Below, piece by piece: positions 10,494 through 20,581 of a stretch of DNA of 64,000 nt. The translations under genes and the position numbers were made by a program. Below the pieces are notes generated by a model. That model had not been told where the DNA came from, did not search any database, and saw only the letters and a program-made list of their open reading frames with translations. Source of the DNA: an uncultured Bacteroidota bacterium (lineage in GTDB: Bacteria; Bacteroidota; Bacteroidia; Chitinophagales; Chitinophagaceae). The stretch spans positions 25,141-89,140 of the forward strand of contig CAIVKC010000056.1 in the NCBI GenBank assembly GCA_903906365.1. The letters are read 5' to 3'. Each line of letters opens with the position of its first letter. Position 1 is the stretch's first letter.

Positions 10494-10850
10494 ATGAATT
10501 TCATTGTCCGCATCATCATATCGGCCGTCGTTGCCTTTGGACTGTCCTATGTACTCAAAGGGATACACATCGATGAATTCACCACAGCCCTGGTGCTGGC
10601 CCTGGTGCTGGCCGTGTTCAACGCGATCCTAAAGCCCATCCTGATCATCCTGACCCTGCCCATTACCATACTGACTTTCGGCCTGTTCCTGTTTGTGATC
10701 AACGCGCTGATCATCCTGCTGGCCACCCGCTTTGTGGACGGTTTCAGGGTGGATGGTTTCTGGTGGGCCCTGCTGTTCAGCCTGCTGCTGTCCATCATGA
10801 CTTCAGTGCTCTATGGCAATGCCCGGCAGGACCAGGCGCAGCAGCGATGA
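10494..10850 (+). CDS. Small four-helix membrane protein of the phage holin family IV / PF04020 type
   Basis: A 118-residue protein made of four hydrophobic helices with the family signature NAILKPILIILTLPITILTF and FGLFLFVINALII. The holin name comes from distant superfamily assignment; in chromosomes these are common membrane proteins of unknown role, and no phage genes are nearby. It sits 39 nt after the M16 gene and 36 nt before the E1 gene on the same strand, so it is probably part of one transcript. Confidence 0.88.
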   Translation: MNFIVRIIISAVVAFGLSYVLKGIHIDEFTTALVLALVLAVFNAILKPILIILTLPITILTFGLFLFVINALIILLATRFVDGFRVDGFWWALLFSLLLSIMTSVLYGNARQDQAQQR

Positions 10851-10886
10851 CCCCCTGTATTTTCGAAAACCTTACTGGAAGCCATT

Positions 10887-12908
10887 ATGAATTTCTACCG
10901 AAAAGATCTATCCGACCAGACCCTGACTGACCTCTACCGCAGCCTGCTGCTTCCCCGCATGATCGAGGAAAAAATGCTTCTCCTGCTGCGCCAGGGCCGT
11001 ATCAGCAAGTGGTTCTCCGGCATCGGGCAGGAAGCGATTTCGGTGGGGGCCACCCAGGCCCTGGAGCCCGATGAATGGATCATGCCCCTGCACCGCAACC
11101 TCGGGGTTTTCACCGGGCGCGGCATGCCCCTGCACAAACTCTTCAGCCAGTGGCAGGGAAGCCAGGACGGCTATAGCAAGGGTCGGGAAAGAAGCTTTCA
11201 TTTTGGCAGCCGGGAGCACCATATCTGCGGAATGATCTCCCACCTCGGCCCCCAGCTGGCCATTGCAGACGGGGTCGCCCTCGCCCATAAGCTCAGAAAA
11301 GAAAATAAGATTGCGCTGGCCTTCAGCGGTGACGGAGGCACCAGCGAAGGGGATTTCCATGAAGCCCTCAACGTGGCGGCCGTATGGGATCTGCCGGTGA
11401 TATTTCTCATTGAAAACAACGGCTACGGTCTCTCCACGCCGGTCTCCGAACAATACCGCTGCAAGCGCCTGGTGGACAAGGCCGCCGGCTACGGCATGGA
11501 AGGCGTGCAGATCGATGGCAATAATGTGCTGGAGGTCTACGACACCATCAAAGGGGTGCGGGAATACTGTATCCGGGAGCAGAAACCCTATCTCATTGAA
11601 TGCATGACCTTCCGCATGCGCGGTCATGAAGAAGCCAGCGGCACCAAGTACGTCCCCAAAGAACTCTTTGACCTGTGGAGCGGCAGGGACCCGGTCAGCA
11701 ATTTCGAAATGTACCTGCTGCAGCAAAAAGTCCTGGACTCCGATTCGGTTAACCAGATCCGTGAACAGACCCGGCAGCTGATCGAAGCAGAGCTGAAAAC
11801 CGGTTTTGAGCCAGTGCCCCTGGTCGTGGACAGCGCTTCGGAAATCCGGGATGTTTACCAGCACAGGGAAGCTTCGGGCGCACTGCCCCTGGCCGCTGTC
11901 CGGGATCATGCGCTGCCCGGCCCCTGGCCTGCGGGGCAAAAGGGAAAAGAAAAAAGAATGATCGACGCCATACAGGAAGGCCTGCTCCAATCGATGGAAA
12001 AAATACCCGGCCTGGTTCTCATGGGACAGGATATCGCCGCTTACGGGGGGGCCTTCAAGATCACCGAAGGGCTTTTTGAGCGCTTTGGAAAAGAAAGGGT
12101 CCGTAATACCCCCCTTTGCGAGAGCGCCATCGTGGGTGCCGCCCTGGGCATGTCCCTGGAAGGATTCAAGACCGTAATGGAGATGCAGTTTGCCGATTTT
12201 GTCACCGTAGGATTTAACCAGATCATAAACAACCTGGCCAAGATCCACTACCGATGGGGACAGCAGGCCGATGTGGTGATCCGAATGCCGACCGGGGCCG
12301 GCGTGGGGGCAGGCCCCTTCCATTCCCAGAGCAATGAGGCCTGGTTCATGCATACCCCCGGCCTCAAAGTGGTATACCCCTCCACCCCCTCCGATGCCAA
12401 GGGGCTGCTGATCGCTTCCATCCTGGATCCCAACCCGGTGCTGTATTTTGAGCACAAAGCCCTTTACCGCAGCGTCAGCGGCTGGGTGCCCGAGGAATAT
12501 TATGAGATACCCATCGGCAAGGCGCGCCTCTGCCGGCAGGGGGAGGAGCTCTCTGTCATCACCTACGGGGCGGGGGTTCACTGGGCCGAAGACTACGCCG
12601 CGGCCCATCCCGAAACCTCCATGGACATCCTGGATCTGCGCAGCCTGCTGCCCCTGGATTACGAAGCCATACGCGCCAGCGTCCAAAGGACCGGGAAAGT
12701 GCTGGTCCTGCACGAAGATACCCTGACCGGCGGCAGCGGGGCAGAGATTGCTGCCTGGATCAGCGAGCACTGTTTTGAATACCTGGATGCCCCGGTGCTG
12801 CGCTGTGCCTCCCTGGACACCCCGATTCCCTTCAATACGGAGCTGGAGAAAAATTTCCTGGCCAGCGCGCGGCTTGAAAAATACATCGCCCAGCTGCTGG
12901 CATACTGA
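10887..12908 (+). CDS. 2-oxo acid dehydrogenase E1, fused alpha and beta subunits (branched-chain type)
   Basis: A 673-residue thiamine diphosphate enzyme that joins E1 alpha (residues about 1-330) and E1 beta (about 355-673). The ThDP motif runs from GDG (148-150) to NN (177-178). The beta part has QDIAAYGGAFKIT, a PLCESAIVG loop, QFADFV and a transketolase C-terminal domain starting near VITYGAG. The fusion is common in Bacteroidota and is usually named 2-oxoisovalerate dehydrogenase. It decarboxylates a 2-oxo acid and passes the acyl group to an E2 lipoyl protein. No E2 or E3 gene is in the window, so substrate choice (branched-chain acids or pyruvate) cannot be settled. Confidence 0.92.
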   Translation: MNFYRKDLSDQTLTDLYRSLLLPRMIEEKMLLLLRQGRISKWFSGIGQEAISVGATQALEPDEWIMPLHRNLGVFTGRGMPLHKLFSQWQGSQDGYSKGRERSFHFGSREHHICGMISHLGPQLAIADGVALAHKLRKENKIALAFSGDGGTSEGDFHEALNVAAVWDLPVIFLIENNGYGLSTPVSEQYRCKRLVDKAAGYGMEGVQIDGNNVLEVYDTIKGVREYCIREQKPYLIECMTFRMRGHEEASGTKYVPKELFDLWSGRDPVSNFEMYLLQQKVLDSDSVNQIREQTRQLIEAELKTGFEPVPLVVDSASEIRDVYQHREASGALPLAAVRDHALPGPWPAGQKGKEKRMIDAIQEGLLQSMEKIPGLVLMGQDIAAYGGAFKITEGLFERFGKERVRNTPLCESAIVGAALGMSLEGFKTVMEMQFADFVTVGFNQIINNLAKIHYRWGQQADVVIRMPTGAGVGAGPFHSQSNEAWFMHTPGLKVVYPSTPSDAKGLLIASILDPNPVLYFEHKALYRSVSGWVPEEYYEIPIGKARLCRQGEELSVITYGAGVHWAEDYAAAHPETSMDILDLRSLLPLDYEAIRASVQRTGKVLVLHEDTLTGGSGAEIAAWISEHCFEYLDAPVLRCASLDTPIPFNTELEKNFLASARLEKYIAQLLAY

Positions 12909-12927
12909 TTGCAATACCACTCCACAT

Positions 12928-15900
12928 ATGAGTTGTCAAAAATGCTTCCCCGCACGCATACAGATCGGTTTGTTTTTCCTTTTCTTTTGCCTGCGCCCGG
13001 CCCAGGGACAAGGCCCGGGCGATGCCGTGCGCATCGTGCAGCGCAACCATGCGCCGGTCTTTGAGATACGTAACGGCCTGATGGGCCTGGTGCTCCCCCT
13101 GCAAAGCAGCTACCGTCCCGGTCATGCGGATTCCACGCTCGCACCCATCCAATCGGTGATCTACCGGGATGGCACCTACTCGGACGGATCCCCCAATTAC
13201 CTGCACGCACCCACCCCGCCCCTGGCCATGCAGGTGCAGGTACTCATCAATACCCCGGCACGCTGCATGGTGCAGATCTCCTACCGTTTTCACAAACCAA
13301 AATTCCTGGACGGTTCCGGGGACTATCCCGGCGGCGGGGAAGGGGAGGGCTATTACCGCTCCACCATTACCCTGGACCGCGGTTCCCGTTCCGCGGTGAT
13401 CGAGGAAGAGGCGGATTTTGAGATCTATTATGAATTCAGGATACACAACGGGCTGAGCCCGGACCGGGCCCGTTACCGCGGCTGGAATGCTCAGGCCCCG
13501 GAGTACGGATATGAACCCGGTGGCGGCGTGTACCGTCCCGAAGACCGCCGCAAGCCCCTGGACGCCACCATCGACCTGCATTACGACAAACAGCTGGTCT
13601 ATCCCTGGCTGAACCTGTGGGCCCCACTGGGCGGGGAGATCAATACGGGTCGCTACTGGCAGCTATTCAACCAATCGGCCCCTGCCAGTGCCAACCTGCT
13701 TGGCTTTTACCAGGGCAGGGCCTCCCGCCTGCTGGGCGCCCATGACGTGGGACCCCGGCTGGTGCTGAGGCCGGCCCAGCCCGCGGGCGCCAAAAATGAC
13801 GCGGCAGGGGACGGGGCAGGCGCGTCCATCCAGGTATTCATCACCAGGAGGACCCCGGATAACCAGTGGTATCCCAAAAAAAGATACCAGTGGTGCCTGT
13901 TTGTGTCCACCAAGGCCGATCTGGCTGACCCGGATAAATACCAGCCCATCGGCCATGAGATGAATATGGTTTCCGGAATGGGGGCAAAAGTGGACAGCTT
14001 TGCCAGAACGCCCGCCCGGCTGATACCTGCTTTTTACCAGGGGGCCCTCTACATGCCGGCTGAAAAAGTCCAGGCCCTCATCGCCCAGGTGAAATCCGAC
14101 CCCGCCTTCTGCAACCTGGTCAACGGGGTGGATTCCTATTTCAAGACCATCACGGATGCCTGGAGGTACCCGGATTCAGCCCGTTCGGCCATCCGGTCAA
14201 TTTTAAATTACGGCGAACAGCTCAAAGAGATCTATAAGAACGGCGACGGCATCCATGAATACAATACATCCTACTGGAAGGGCGGATTCCGCTATAAAGA
14301 CAAAGTGCTGGAAATTTCCTGCCTCTTTGCCGATAAAAGCATCCCCCTGAGCCCCGGAGCGCGGGATTCCCTGGAACAGATGGTGCGCATGATGGCAAGG
14401 ATTGAATGGGACAACGATAATGTACCCTTCTTTGACAGCGCGGGGATCAATTTCGGGCCGGCCAATATGTCCTTTCAGTACCAAAGCAACGGCCGCAATT
14501 TCTTTGCCCTTCTTTTTGCCCAGGACCCCGCCTTCAGGGACCGCGCGGCCGCGGTGACCGGAATTACCAGGGCCAATCTCATCGGGGCCTTTTATGATAA
14601 CGGGGCTTCCTTCGGCACGCCCCATTACACTCAGGCCACCATCGACCCCATTCTTTTTGTGATGCTACAGCTCAAGCAGGCGGGGGTGGTCAACCTCTTT
14701 GCCGAGCAAAAGCAGCGGCTGGAAAAATTCATCGATTTTTATACCACCCTGCTGACCCCGCCCTCCGTGCGTTTCAGCGGCTACCGAAAACTGATCTCTT
14801 TTGGGGACGGTTCCGAAGAGAGTGCGGTTACCTTTGGGCTGCTGGGTTCGGGGTTTGCCCAATCGGATCCGGCGCTGAGCCGCCAGCTCTACAGCATATT
14901 GCAGCATGGCGCCCCGCGTCTTTCCTTATTTGGCCATGTGGTCATGGCCATAGACCTGGCGGGAAACTATCCGCCCCCTCTCCAGGGCGGCAGTGCCAAT
15001 TTCCCGGGATACCTGTCCTGTCTGCGCAGCGGGGAAAACACCGCCCATGAAACGGCGGTCTGGGTGCTCAACGGGGATAAGTTTTTTGACCACCGCAACG
15101 ACGATGCCGGGGAGGCCGCCATCTATGCCCTGGGGGCGCCGCTTTCTGTGAGCAGGAGCAGTTTTTATTATCCGGCCGTCACCGATGCGCGCATGAGAAG
15201 CGGGGTGGTCCCCGAAGCGCTCTTCGGGGAATGGAACCGGAATTCCCAGGCCATTACCCCCCGGTCCCTGACCAGCCGCACCTGGACGGGATCCGACCAG
15301 CTGGATTTTGCCAAACTGGCCTACAGCGACCTGTCGGTCTCCCAGATGAAGACCTCTGACAGGACCTGGGTTCGCCACCTGATGATGATCCATCTGCTCG
15401 AAGAGCAGCCGGTCATTGTCTTCTATGACAGCATTCAGGGCTCCGGCGCCAATATTTGGAGCCTGCCCAATATGTCACAGGGCGCGGTGGCCACACCGGC
15501 CGGCCCGATCACCCCCAGGGACACTGCCTATAAAAATGTCAATGGCCCCATACAGGGACTTCCGCCGGTAACCCCGGAAAAACCCCTGGCAGCAGGGCTG
15601 AACCTGTTTACCTTTACCGGCCAGTCCTGGTCTGCCAAACTGCATCCGGCAGGCGGTATCGACTGGGACCTTTATGCCATCAGCGGGGACCCCTCCAGTT
15701 TCAATCTTTCCCAATGGACAAACAACTGGCAGAATTCACAGGAGTCCAGTGAATTTTACAGGACCAACGCAAGGCCATACAGCGAGACCCAGCAGATCCT
15801 GCGCATCAGGAGCGATCGGCCGTTTTTCCACCTGCTGCTGCCTTATAATAAAGGGACAGCCCCCTACAGGGGCCAGGTCCGGCTCGTGGCCGCTGACAGG

Positions 15901-16268
15901 GTCAGCCTGCCTTATGGCAGCGGACAGCTGATCATCGGATCCGGTTTTTACCGCTACACGGCCGGGGACACCCTGGTTGTTACCACTTTTACCGGGGACC
16001 TTTACCGGATAAAGGCATTGAAATCAGCGGCGGGGTCACCGAACTGGAAATCGCCGGCGAAGCGGTCACCGTGCGTATACATGGCCTCAGCGGTCCCCGG
16101 ACCCTGCAGGTCCCCTTCCGTTTGTCCGCGTCGGGCAACCAGGATGGGGCTTCCTTACAGGAGAACCCGCAGGGAACCCGGATCCGGATCGATTATACGA
16201 GCGGCGGAGCAGACCTGCTGTCCACGGCGCAGGGGTATAAGGTCTGGCATTTCCAGAAAAAAAAATAG
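12928..16268 (+). CDS. Secreted heparinase II/III-like polysaccharide lyase, frameshifted near the 3' end
   Basis: About 1113 residues when read through one frame change. A signal segment follows MSCQKCFPAR. The middle (about residues 400-640) looks like an alpha-helical toroid (SYWKGGFRY, FGPANMSFQY). The later part (HETAVWVLNGDKFFDHR, about 710-760) resembles the beta-sandwich of heparinase II/III-type lyases; exact substrate unknown. The ATG at 12928 was chosen because the signal peptide begins there. Around 16006-16010 the reading frame breaks: the original frame turns into Arg/Pro/Ser-rich nonsense ending at 16350. The next frame continues sensibly as DKGIEISGG to HFQKKK and a stop at 16268. 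One missing G in ccggataaagg would explain it, by real deletion or sequencing error. Confidence 0.72.
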
Positions 16269-16556
16269 GGTCAGGTGCGTAAGTAATGCCGGCGGCTGCA
16301 AGGCCAGGAGTGGGTCCACACCTGGACGGGTAGGTGGGACTGAAGGATAACATCGATTCCCTGCCGGAGGAAATCCCTGAGGGCTGGCTGCGCCCTACGG
16401 AAACGCATTTCCAAAGCATGATCCGAAGGGGTCTTATCCAGCCCCCGCATAGGCTGAAAGCGGCCTTGGCGGGCACTCAAAGGCCCACGCCGCCGCCGCC
16501 TGACAGCATGGGAAGACGACCGGTTAAGGGTCAATATGCAAGGGCTGCCAACCGGG

Positions 16557-19500
16557 TTATTTTTTTTGCAACAGTTCCTTTACCGCAGCCTCAATTTGCT
16601 GGTCCTGACCGGATGAAAGCAGATCGGGTTCATTGCGCACTTTTATATCCGGCTCCAGCTGGTGGTTCTCCTGGAAATGACCGTCCGGGCTTCTCCATCC
16701 GCCCATGGGCATTCCGAAGACCAGGTTGGGGTCGATCTGCTCCTCCCACCAGACGAAGGTACCGGTACCCGGCACGGGCATGCCGACGGTCTTGCCAACG
16801 CCTTTGAGCTTATAGGCCACCGGGAACAAATGGGCATCGGAATAGTTGGATTCCCCGATCAGCACGATGGATGGCTTGATCCATTTGTCATAGGGCTCGT
16901 ATCCAATATACTGGCCGTGGGGGATGATGTCGAAATATTTCTTTCCGCTCAAAAAATCGGACAACTGTTCGTGAATATTGCCACCCCCGTTGAAGCGGGT
17001 ATCTATGATAATGGCTTCCTTGCCGAGGTTCCTTCCCAGGGCTTCTTCAAAGACCGTGCGCATGCTGGCGTCGTCCATCGCCCTTACATGGATGTATCCG
17101 ATCCTTCCTTTGGAGAGGGAATCGACTTCTTTGCGGCGGTTATTGACCCATCTTTTATAGAGCAGTTCGTTTTCCTCCCTGCCGCTGACGGGTTTGGTAG
17201 TCTCTTCCCAGCGGGCGCCTGAAACGGGATCCAGCAGGGAGAGCAGGGTCAGCTTGTTGGCCTTGCGGTTCAAAAACTGGTAATGGTCGGTCTGCTCGGT
17301 GATCTCCTGGCCATCGATTTTTTCGATGATGGTGCCATTGGTTATTTTGGAACCGGCCCTGTCCAGCGGACCGCCCTGGATGACTTCTGCCACCCTCAGC
17401 CCTTTTCCGGTATACTGGTAATCGGAGAATATCCCCAGGCAGGCGGTGGCATCCCCGGAGGGCTGACTGCTGAAATAATAACACCCGGTATGGGAGGCAT
17501 TGAGCTCACCGAGCATCTCGCTCAGCATTTCTGCAAAATCGTAGTCGTTGTTGATAAAAGGCAGGAATTTTTTATAGGAATCATGGTAGAAGGCCCAGTC
17601 GACGCCCTGCATGTCAGGGAATATGAATTTTTCCTTGAGCAAACGCCAGGCATGGTCGAAAATATAATTCTTCTCTTCGGCCTCCTTAAGGGTCATTTCC
17701 CCGTTGATGCCAATACCTTCCGTCTTGGCGGATTCGGCGTCTATTTTGGTAATGCGGCCATCAGAAAGCAGCAGGATGAATTTGCCGTCCGGGGAGAGTT
17801 CCATGCCCACGTTGCGGGCGCCCAGTTTGGCAAAAAGCCGGGTCTCATGGGTGCGGGTTTCGGTCATCCAGAGATCGTAGCCTTTTTCAAAACTCGACAG
17901 GTAGTAGAGTTTCTCGCCGTCTTTGGACAGGACCCAGTCGGCGGCATCCGAGGTATGGGTGGTCAGTTTGATCTTCCTTTCCGTCAGGTTGTCCCAGTCA
18001 AATTCAAGGTCTTTTTCGGCCGAGTCTTTGGCCGGGGCTTTGGCAGGCCCTTTTTTGCCCTTGTCCTGCTTTTCTTTGTTTTTTTCCTCCTGGGCTTTTT
18101 TATCCTTTTCTTTTTTTTCTTCCTCTTCCTTGACCAGGGCGAGTTCCTCCTTGGTCAGTTTGAACCGGTCAAAGGATTCCCTGGAAAAAAACAGGGCATA
18201 TACATCGCCGGAAGCCGGGTAACCGGCCTGCTGGCGGGTCCCGTTGCGGTCCGTCCCCCAGATCATGATCTTTCCTCCCATGGCCCATTTGGGCCCGAAA
18301 TCATCATAGCCGCTCTGTGTCAGGTTGACGACCGGTGAGCGGCCGTCGGCTGCCACCAGACCCACTTCGGCTGACTGTATCCTTTCGGGGAGTCCATAGC
18401 TCACCAGCAGCCATTTGCTGTCGGGAGACCACTGGTAATACTGGTCCCCGTCGGAATAGGAATAATTCCTGTCTGCCGGCAGGACCATGCGGCTGACACC
18501 GCTGGCCAGGTTGATCACTTTTAAGGTGGTACGGTTTTCCAGGTAGGCTACTTCCTTGCCATCGGGGGAATACATTGGCTGGAATTCCTCTGCCTGGGTA
18601 GCCACGACCGGTTCTTCCTTCAGCACGGTCGATGCATAAAAGTAAGGCTCTTCTTTTCTGATGATGGATGTCCTGTAAACATTCCAGTTGTTGTCTTTTT
18701 CCGCCGCATACAGGATGGACCGGCCATCCGGGCTGAAGCTGACATTGCGCTCCTGCCAGGGGGTATTGGTGATCCTTTTGGTGATGCCTCCTGTCACGCT
18801 GGTCACAAAAATCTCCCCGCGAAATACAAATACTATTTCCTTGCCGCTGGGGGAAAGCTTCATTTCGGTGACTCCTCCGCTGACCGGCAGGGGTTTGTCC
18901 AGACTGGTTCGTCCGTCTTCGGCGATACGGACATCGATCCTAACGGGGTCGGCCCCTGCTTTTTTGGTATAGATTTCACCCTCGTATCCAAAGCAGAGGG
19001 TATTGTCCCGGGACGCCGTGAGGAAACGCACGGGATGCCGGGAGAAATGGGTCTCCATGGTGGAGGCATCCGGGTGATCGATGGAGCTCTTATATATGTT
19101 GAACGATCCGTTCTGTTCGCTTAAATAATAGAAGTCCCTGTCATTGGCATCAAAGACCGGATTGCGGTCCTCCCCGTTGAAATGGCTCAGCTGGCTGTAC
19201 CGGCGGGTCTTCAGGTCATAGAGCCAGATATCGCGCGTGACGGAGGAGACATGGTGCTTGCGCCAGTCGCTTTCATAGCCTTTCTGATCATGATAAATGA
19301 TTTTGTCGCCTGCCGCGTTCACGGTGGCATCCAGGGCAGGCACCGGCAGCACCTGGCTTACCCTTCCCCCGCTGACCGGCACACTGTATAATTCGCTCAT
19401 GACCGAAATGGGGAACTGGGCATTGGTCACCACATCCTGGCGGTAGGCGGAAAAAAGTACGGCCTTGTCGTCGGCCGTAAAGGAACTGGGGATCTCGGGG

Positions 19501-19838
19501 CCGGAATGGAAAGTCAGCCTCCTGGATTCCCCGCCCGTGGCGGGCATGATAAATACGTCAAAATTGCCATACCGGTCCGATGCAAAGGCGATGGATTTGC
19601 CATCGTGTGACCATACCGGGGCGAACTCGTAGGACTCACTTATGGTTAGCGGCATGGCCGTTCCGCCCGCTGCCGGCACCCTGTAGATATCCCCTTTGTA
19701 GCTAAACAAAATGGTCTGTCCGTCGGGTGATAGGGAAGGGTAGCGCATCCACAGCGGGTGTTCCTGGGCCTGGGTGGGAAGGGCAACACCCAGTAAGACA
19801 GACAGTATGGCCATACAGGCGAGCGGCAATTTTATCAT
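16557..19838 (-). CDS. Tricorn-type S41 protease with WD40-like PD40 repeats, PDZ and S41 domains
   Basis: A 1093-residue exported protein with signal peptide (ending TQAQEHP). It begins with PD40/WD40-like beta-propeller repeats (SPDGQTILFSYKGDIYRVP, WSHDGKSIAFASD and more), which in Tricorn gate the substrate channel. A charged Lys/Glu-rich insertion lies at about 565-610. A PDZ domain follows at about 775-860 (GPLDRAGSKITNGTIIEKIDG), then an S41 protease domain with IIIDTRFNGGGNIHE and IGESNYSDAHLF, which includes the likely nucleophile serine before aspartate. Known Tricorn homologues degrade peptides; with a signal peptide this one should act in the periplasm. It opens a long minus-strand block of exported hydrolases. 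Confidence 0.93.
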   Translation of the reverse strand: MIKLPLACMAILSVLLGVALPTQAQEHPLWMRYPSLSPDGQTILFSYKGDIYRVPAAGGTAMPLTISESYEFAPVWSHDGKSIAFASDRYGNFDVFIMPATGGESRRLTFHSGPEIPSSFTADDKAVLFSAYRQDVVTNAQFPISVMSELYSVPVSGGRVSQVLPVPALDATVNAAGDKIIYHDQKGYESDWRKHHVSSVTRDIWLYDLKTRRYSQLSHFNGEDRNPVFDANDRDFYYLSEQNGSFNIYKSSIDHPDASTMETHFSRHPVRFLTASRDNTLCFGYEGEIYTKKAGADPVRIDVRIAEDGRTSLDKPLPVSGGVTEMKLSPSGKEIVFVFRGEIFVTSVTGGITKRITNTPWQERNVSFSPDGRSILYAAEKDNNWNVYRTSIIRKEEPYFYASTVLKEEPVVATQAEEFQPMYSPDGKEVAYLENRTTLKVINLASGVSRMVLPADRNYSYSDGDQYYQWSPDSKWLLVSYGLPERIQSAEVGLVAADGRSPVVNLTQSGYDDFGPKWAMGGKIMIWGTDRNGTRQQAGYPASGDVYALFFSRESFDRFKLTKEELALVKEEEEKKEKDKKAQEEKNKEKQDKGKKGPAKAPAKDSAEKDLEFDWDNLTERKIKLTTHTSDAADWVLSKDGEKLYYLSSFEKGYDLWMTETRTHETRLFAKLGARNVGMELSPDGKFILLLSDGRITKIDAESAKTEGIGINGEMTLKEAEEKNYIFDHAWRLLKEKFIFPDMQGVDWAFYHDSYKKFLPFINNDYDFAEMLSEMLGELNASHTGCYYFSSQPSGDATACLGIFSDYQYTGKGLRVAEVIQGGPLDRAGSKITNGTIIEKIDGQEITEQTDHYQFLNRKANKLTLLSLLDPVSGARWEETTKPVSGREENELLYKRWVNNRRKEVDSLSKGRIGYIHVRAMDDASMRTVFEEALGRNLGKEAIIIDTRFNGGGNIHEQLSDFLSGKKYFDIIPHGQYIGYEPYDKWIKPSIVLIGESNYSDAHLFPVAYKLKGVGKTVGMPVPGTGTFVWWEEQIDPNLVFGMPMGGWRSPDGHFQENHQLEPDIKVRNEPDLLSSGQDQQIEAAVKELLQKK

Positions 19839-20581
19839 AAGCGTGATTTGAACTATAAATTTAAATGAATAGGGCCAACAGCCACGGGACTTCCGCAGAT
19901 TTGGTATTAAGCCGAATCTATGCAGGTTGAGCGGTCGGCCAAAAGGATGACCTGAAAGGCGCCGGGCCCCAAACCCGCTTTCCGCAAAACAGGGGTTAAC
20001 CTGTCGGCTGTTTTTTTCAAACTAAGGATTTTTCTGCGCCGCCCCAAAGCGGTCAACCCCTATGAAATCAAACAAGGAAATAGCCGCTGCGGGCAGGGAG
20101 GCGGGAATAAGGCATAATACCTTTAAAGCCGGCAATAGTGGATGTCTGCGATTGGGTGGCGCGGATGGTCAGGCGGATAAAACGCCCCCGGTCCCGATTC
20201 AGTTCCCCCTATTGGGGCCGGATCCGCTGCCAGACATAGGCGATCCCAAAACCCAGTACAATATATAGGATCATCCGGATGATACGCTGTTTGGTCCTGG
20301 TCTTGCCATTCATGGTCGGTCGGGTATGGTTTTGGCATTTTATGGTTCAGATCGCTGTTGCGGTCCTTCCGGTCTCGCCGGCAGGTCCGGGCTGGGTCCA
20401 TTCATTCAGATGGCCACCGCCCACCCCCGGGTGCCGCCCAGCCATATCCTCCGGCATTCCCGGATACAGGCCCGGAGGGGACCCTGATTTAACCGGGGGA
20501 TGTTGAATTGGTAATTTATATACCCTTATATCCCGGTTTGATTTTAAACGCGCCGTATCTTCCTATGTGAGGGCCCGCCGT
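19839..20581 (+). other. Gene-poor interval with one candidate microprotein
   Basis: About 740 nt between two minus-strand genes. Apart from the 34-codon reading frame at 20209-20313, I find no convincing coding sequence: the longer frames here are short on hydrophobic structure and rich in Pro/Arg/Gly. A weak hairpin (acagg/cctgt around 19990-20003) with a T-run a few bases later could be a terminator on the plus strand. Confidence 0.4.
20209..20313 (-). CDS. Candidate 34-residue single-helix membrane microprotein
   Basis: The minus strand from 20313 reads MNGKTRTKQRI, then a single hydrophobic helix (MILYIVLGFGIAYVW), then QRIRPQ and stop. A basic N-terminus, one transmembrane helix and a basic tail is the usual form of a small inner-membrane protein. 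It occupies an otherwise empty interval. There is no clear Shine-Dalgarno sequence, but Bacteroidota often lack one. Function unknown. Confidence 0.4.
   Translation of the reverse strand: MNGKTRTKQRIIRMILYIVLGFGIAYVWQRIRPQ

Noticed and set aside
10908..12920. 670-codon minus-strand frame opposite the fused E1 gene
   Set aside because: Shadow of a well-conserved ThDP enzyme; no domain features.
20123..20401. 92-codon minus-strand frame in the gene-poor interval
   Set aside because: Composition is rich in Asp/Pro/His with no hydrophobic or domain pattern; the overlapping 34-codon frame looks more protein-like.
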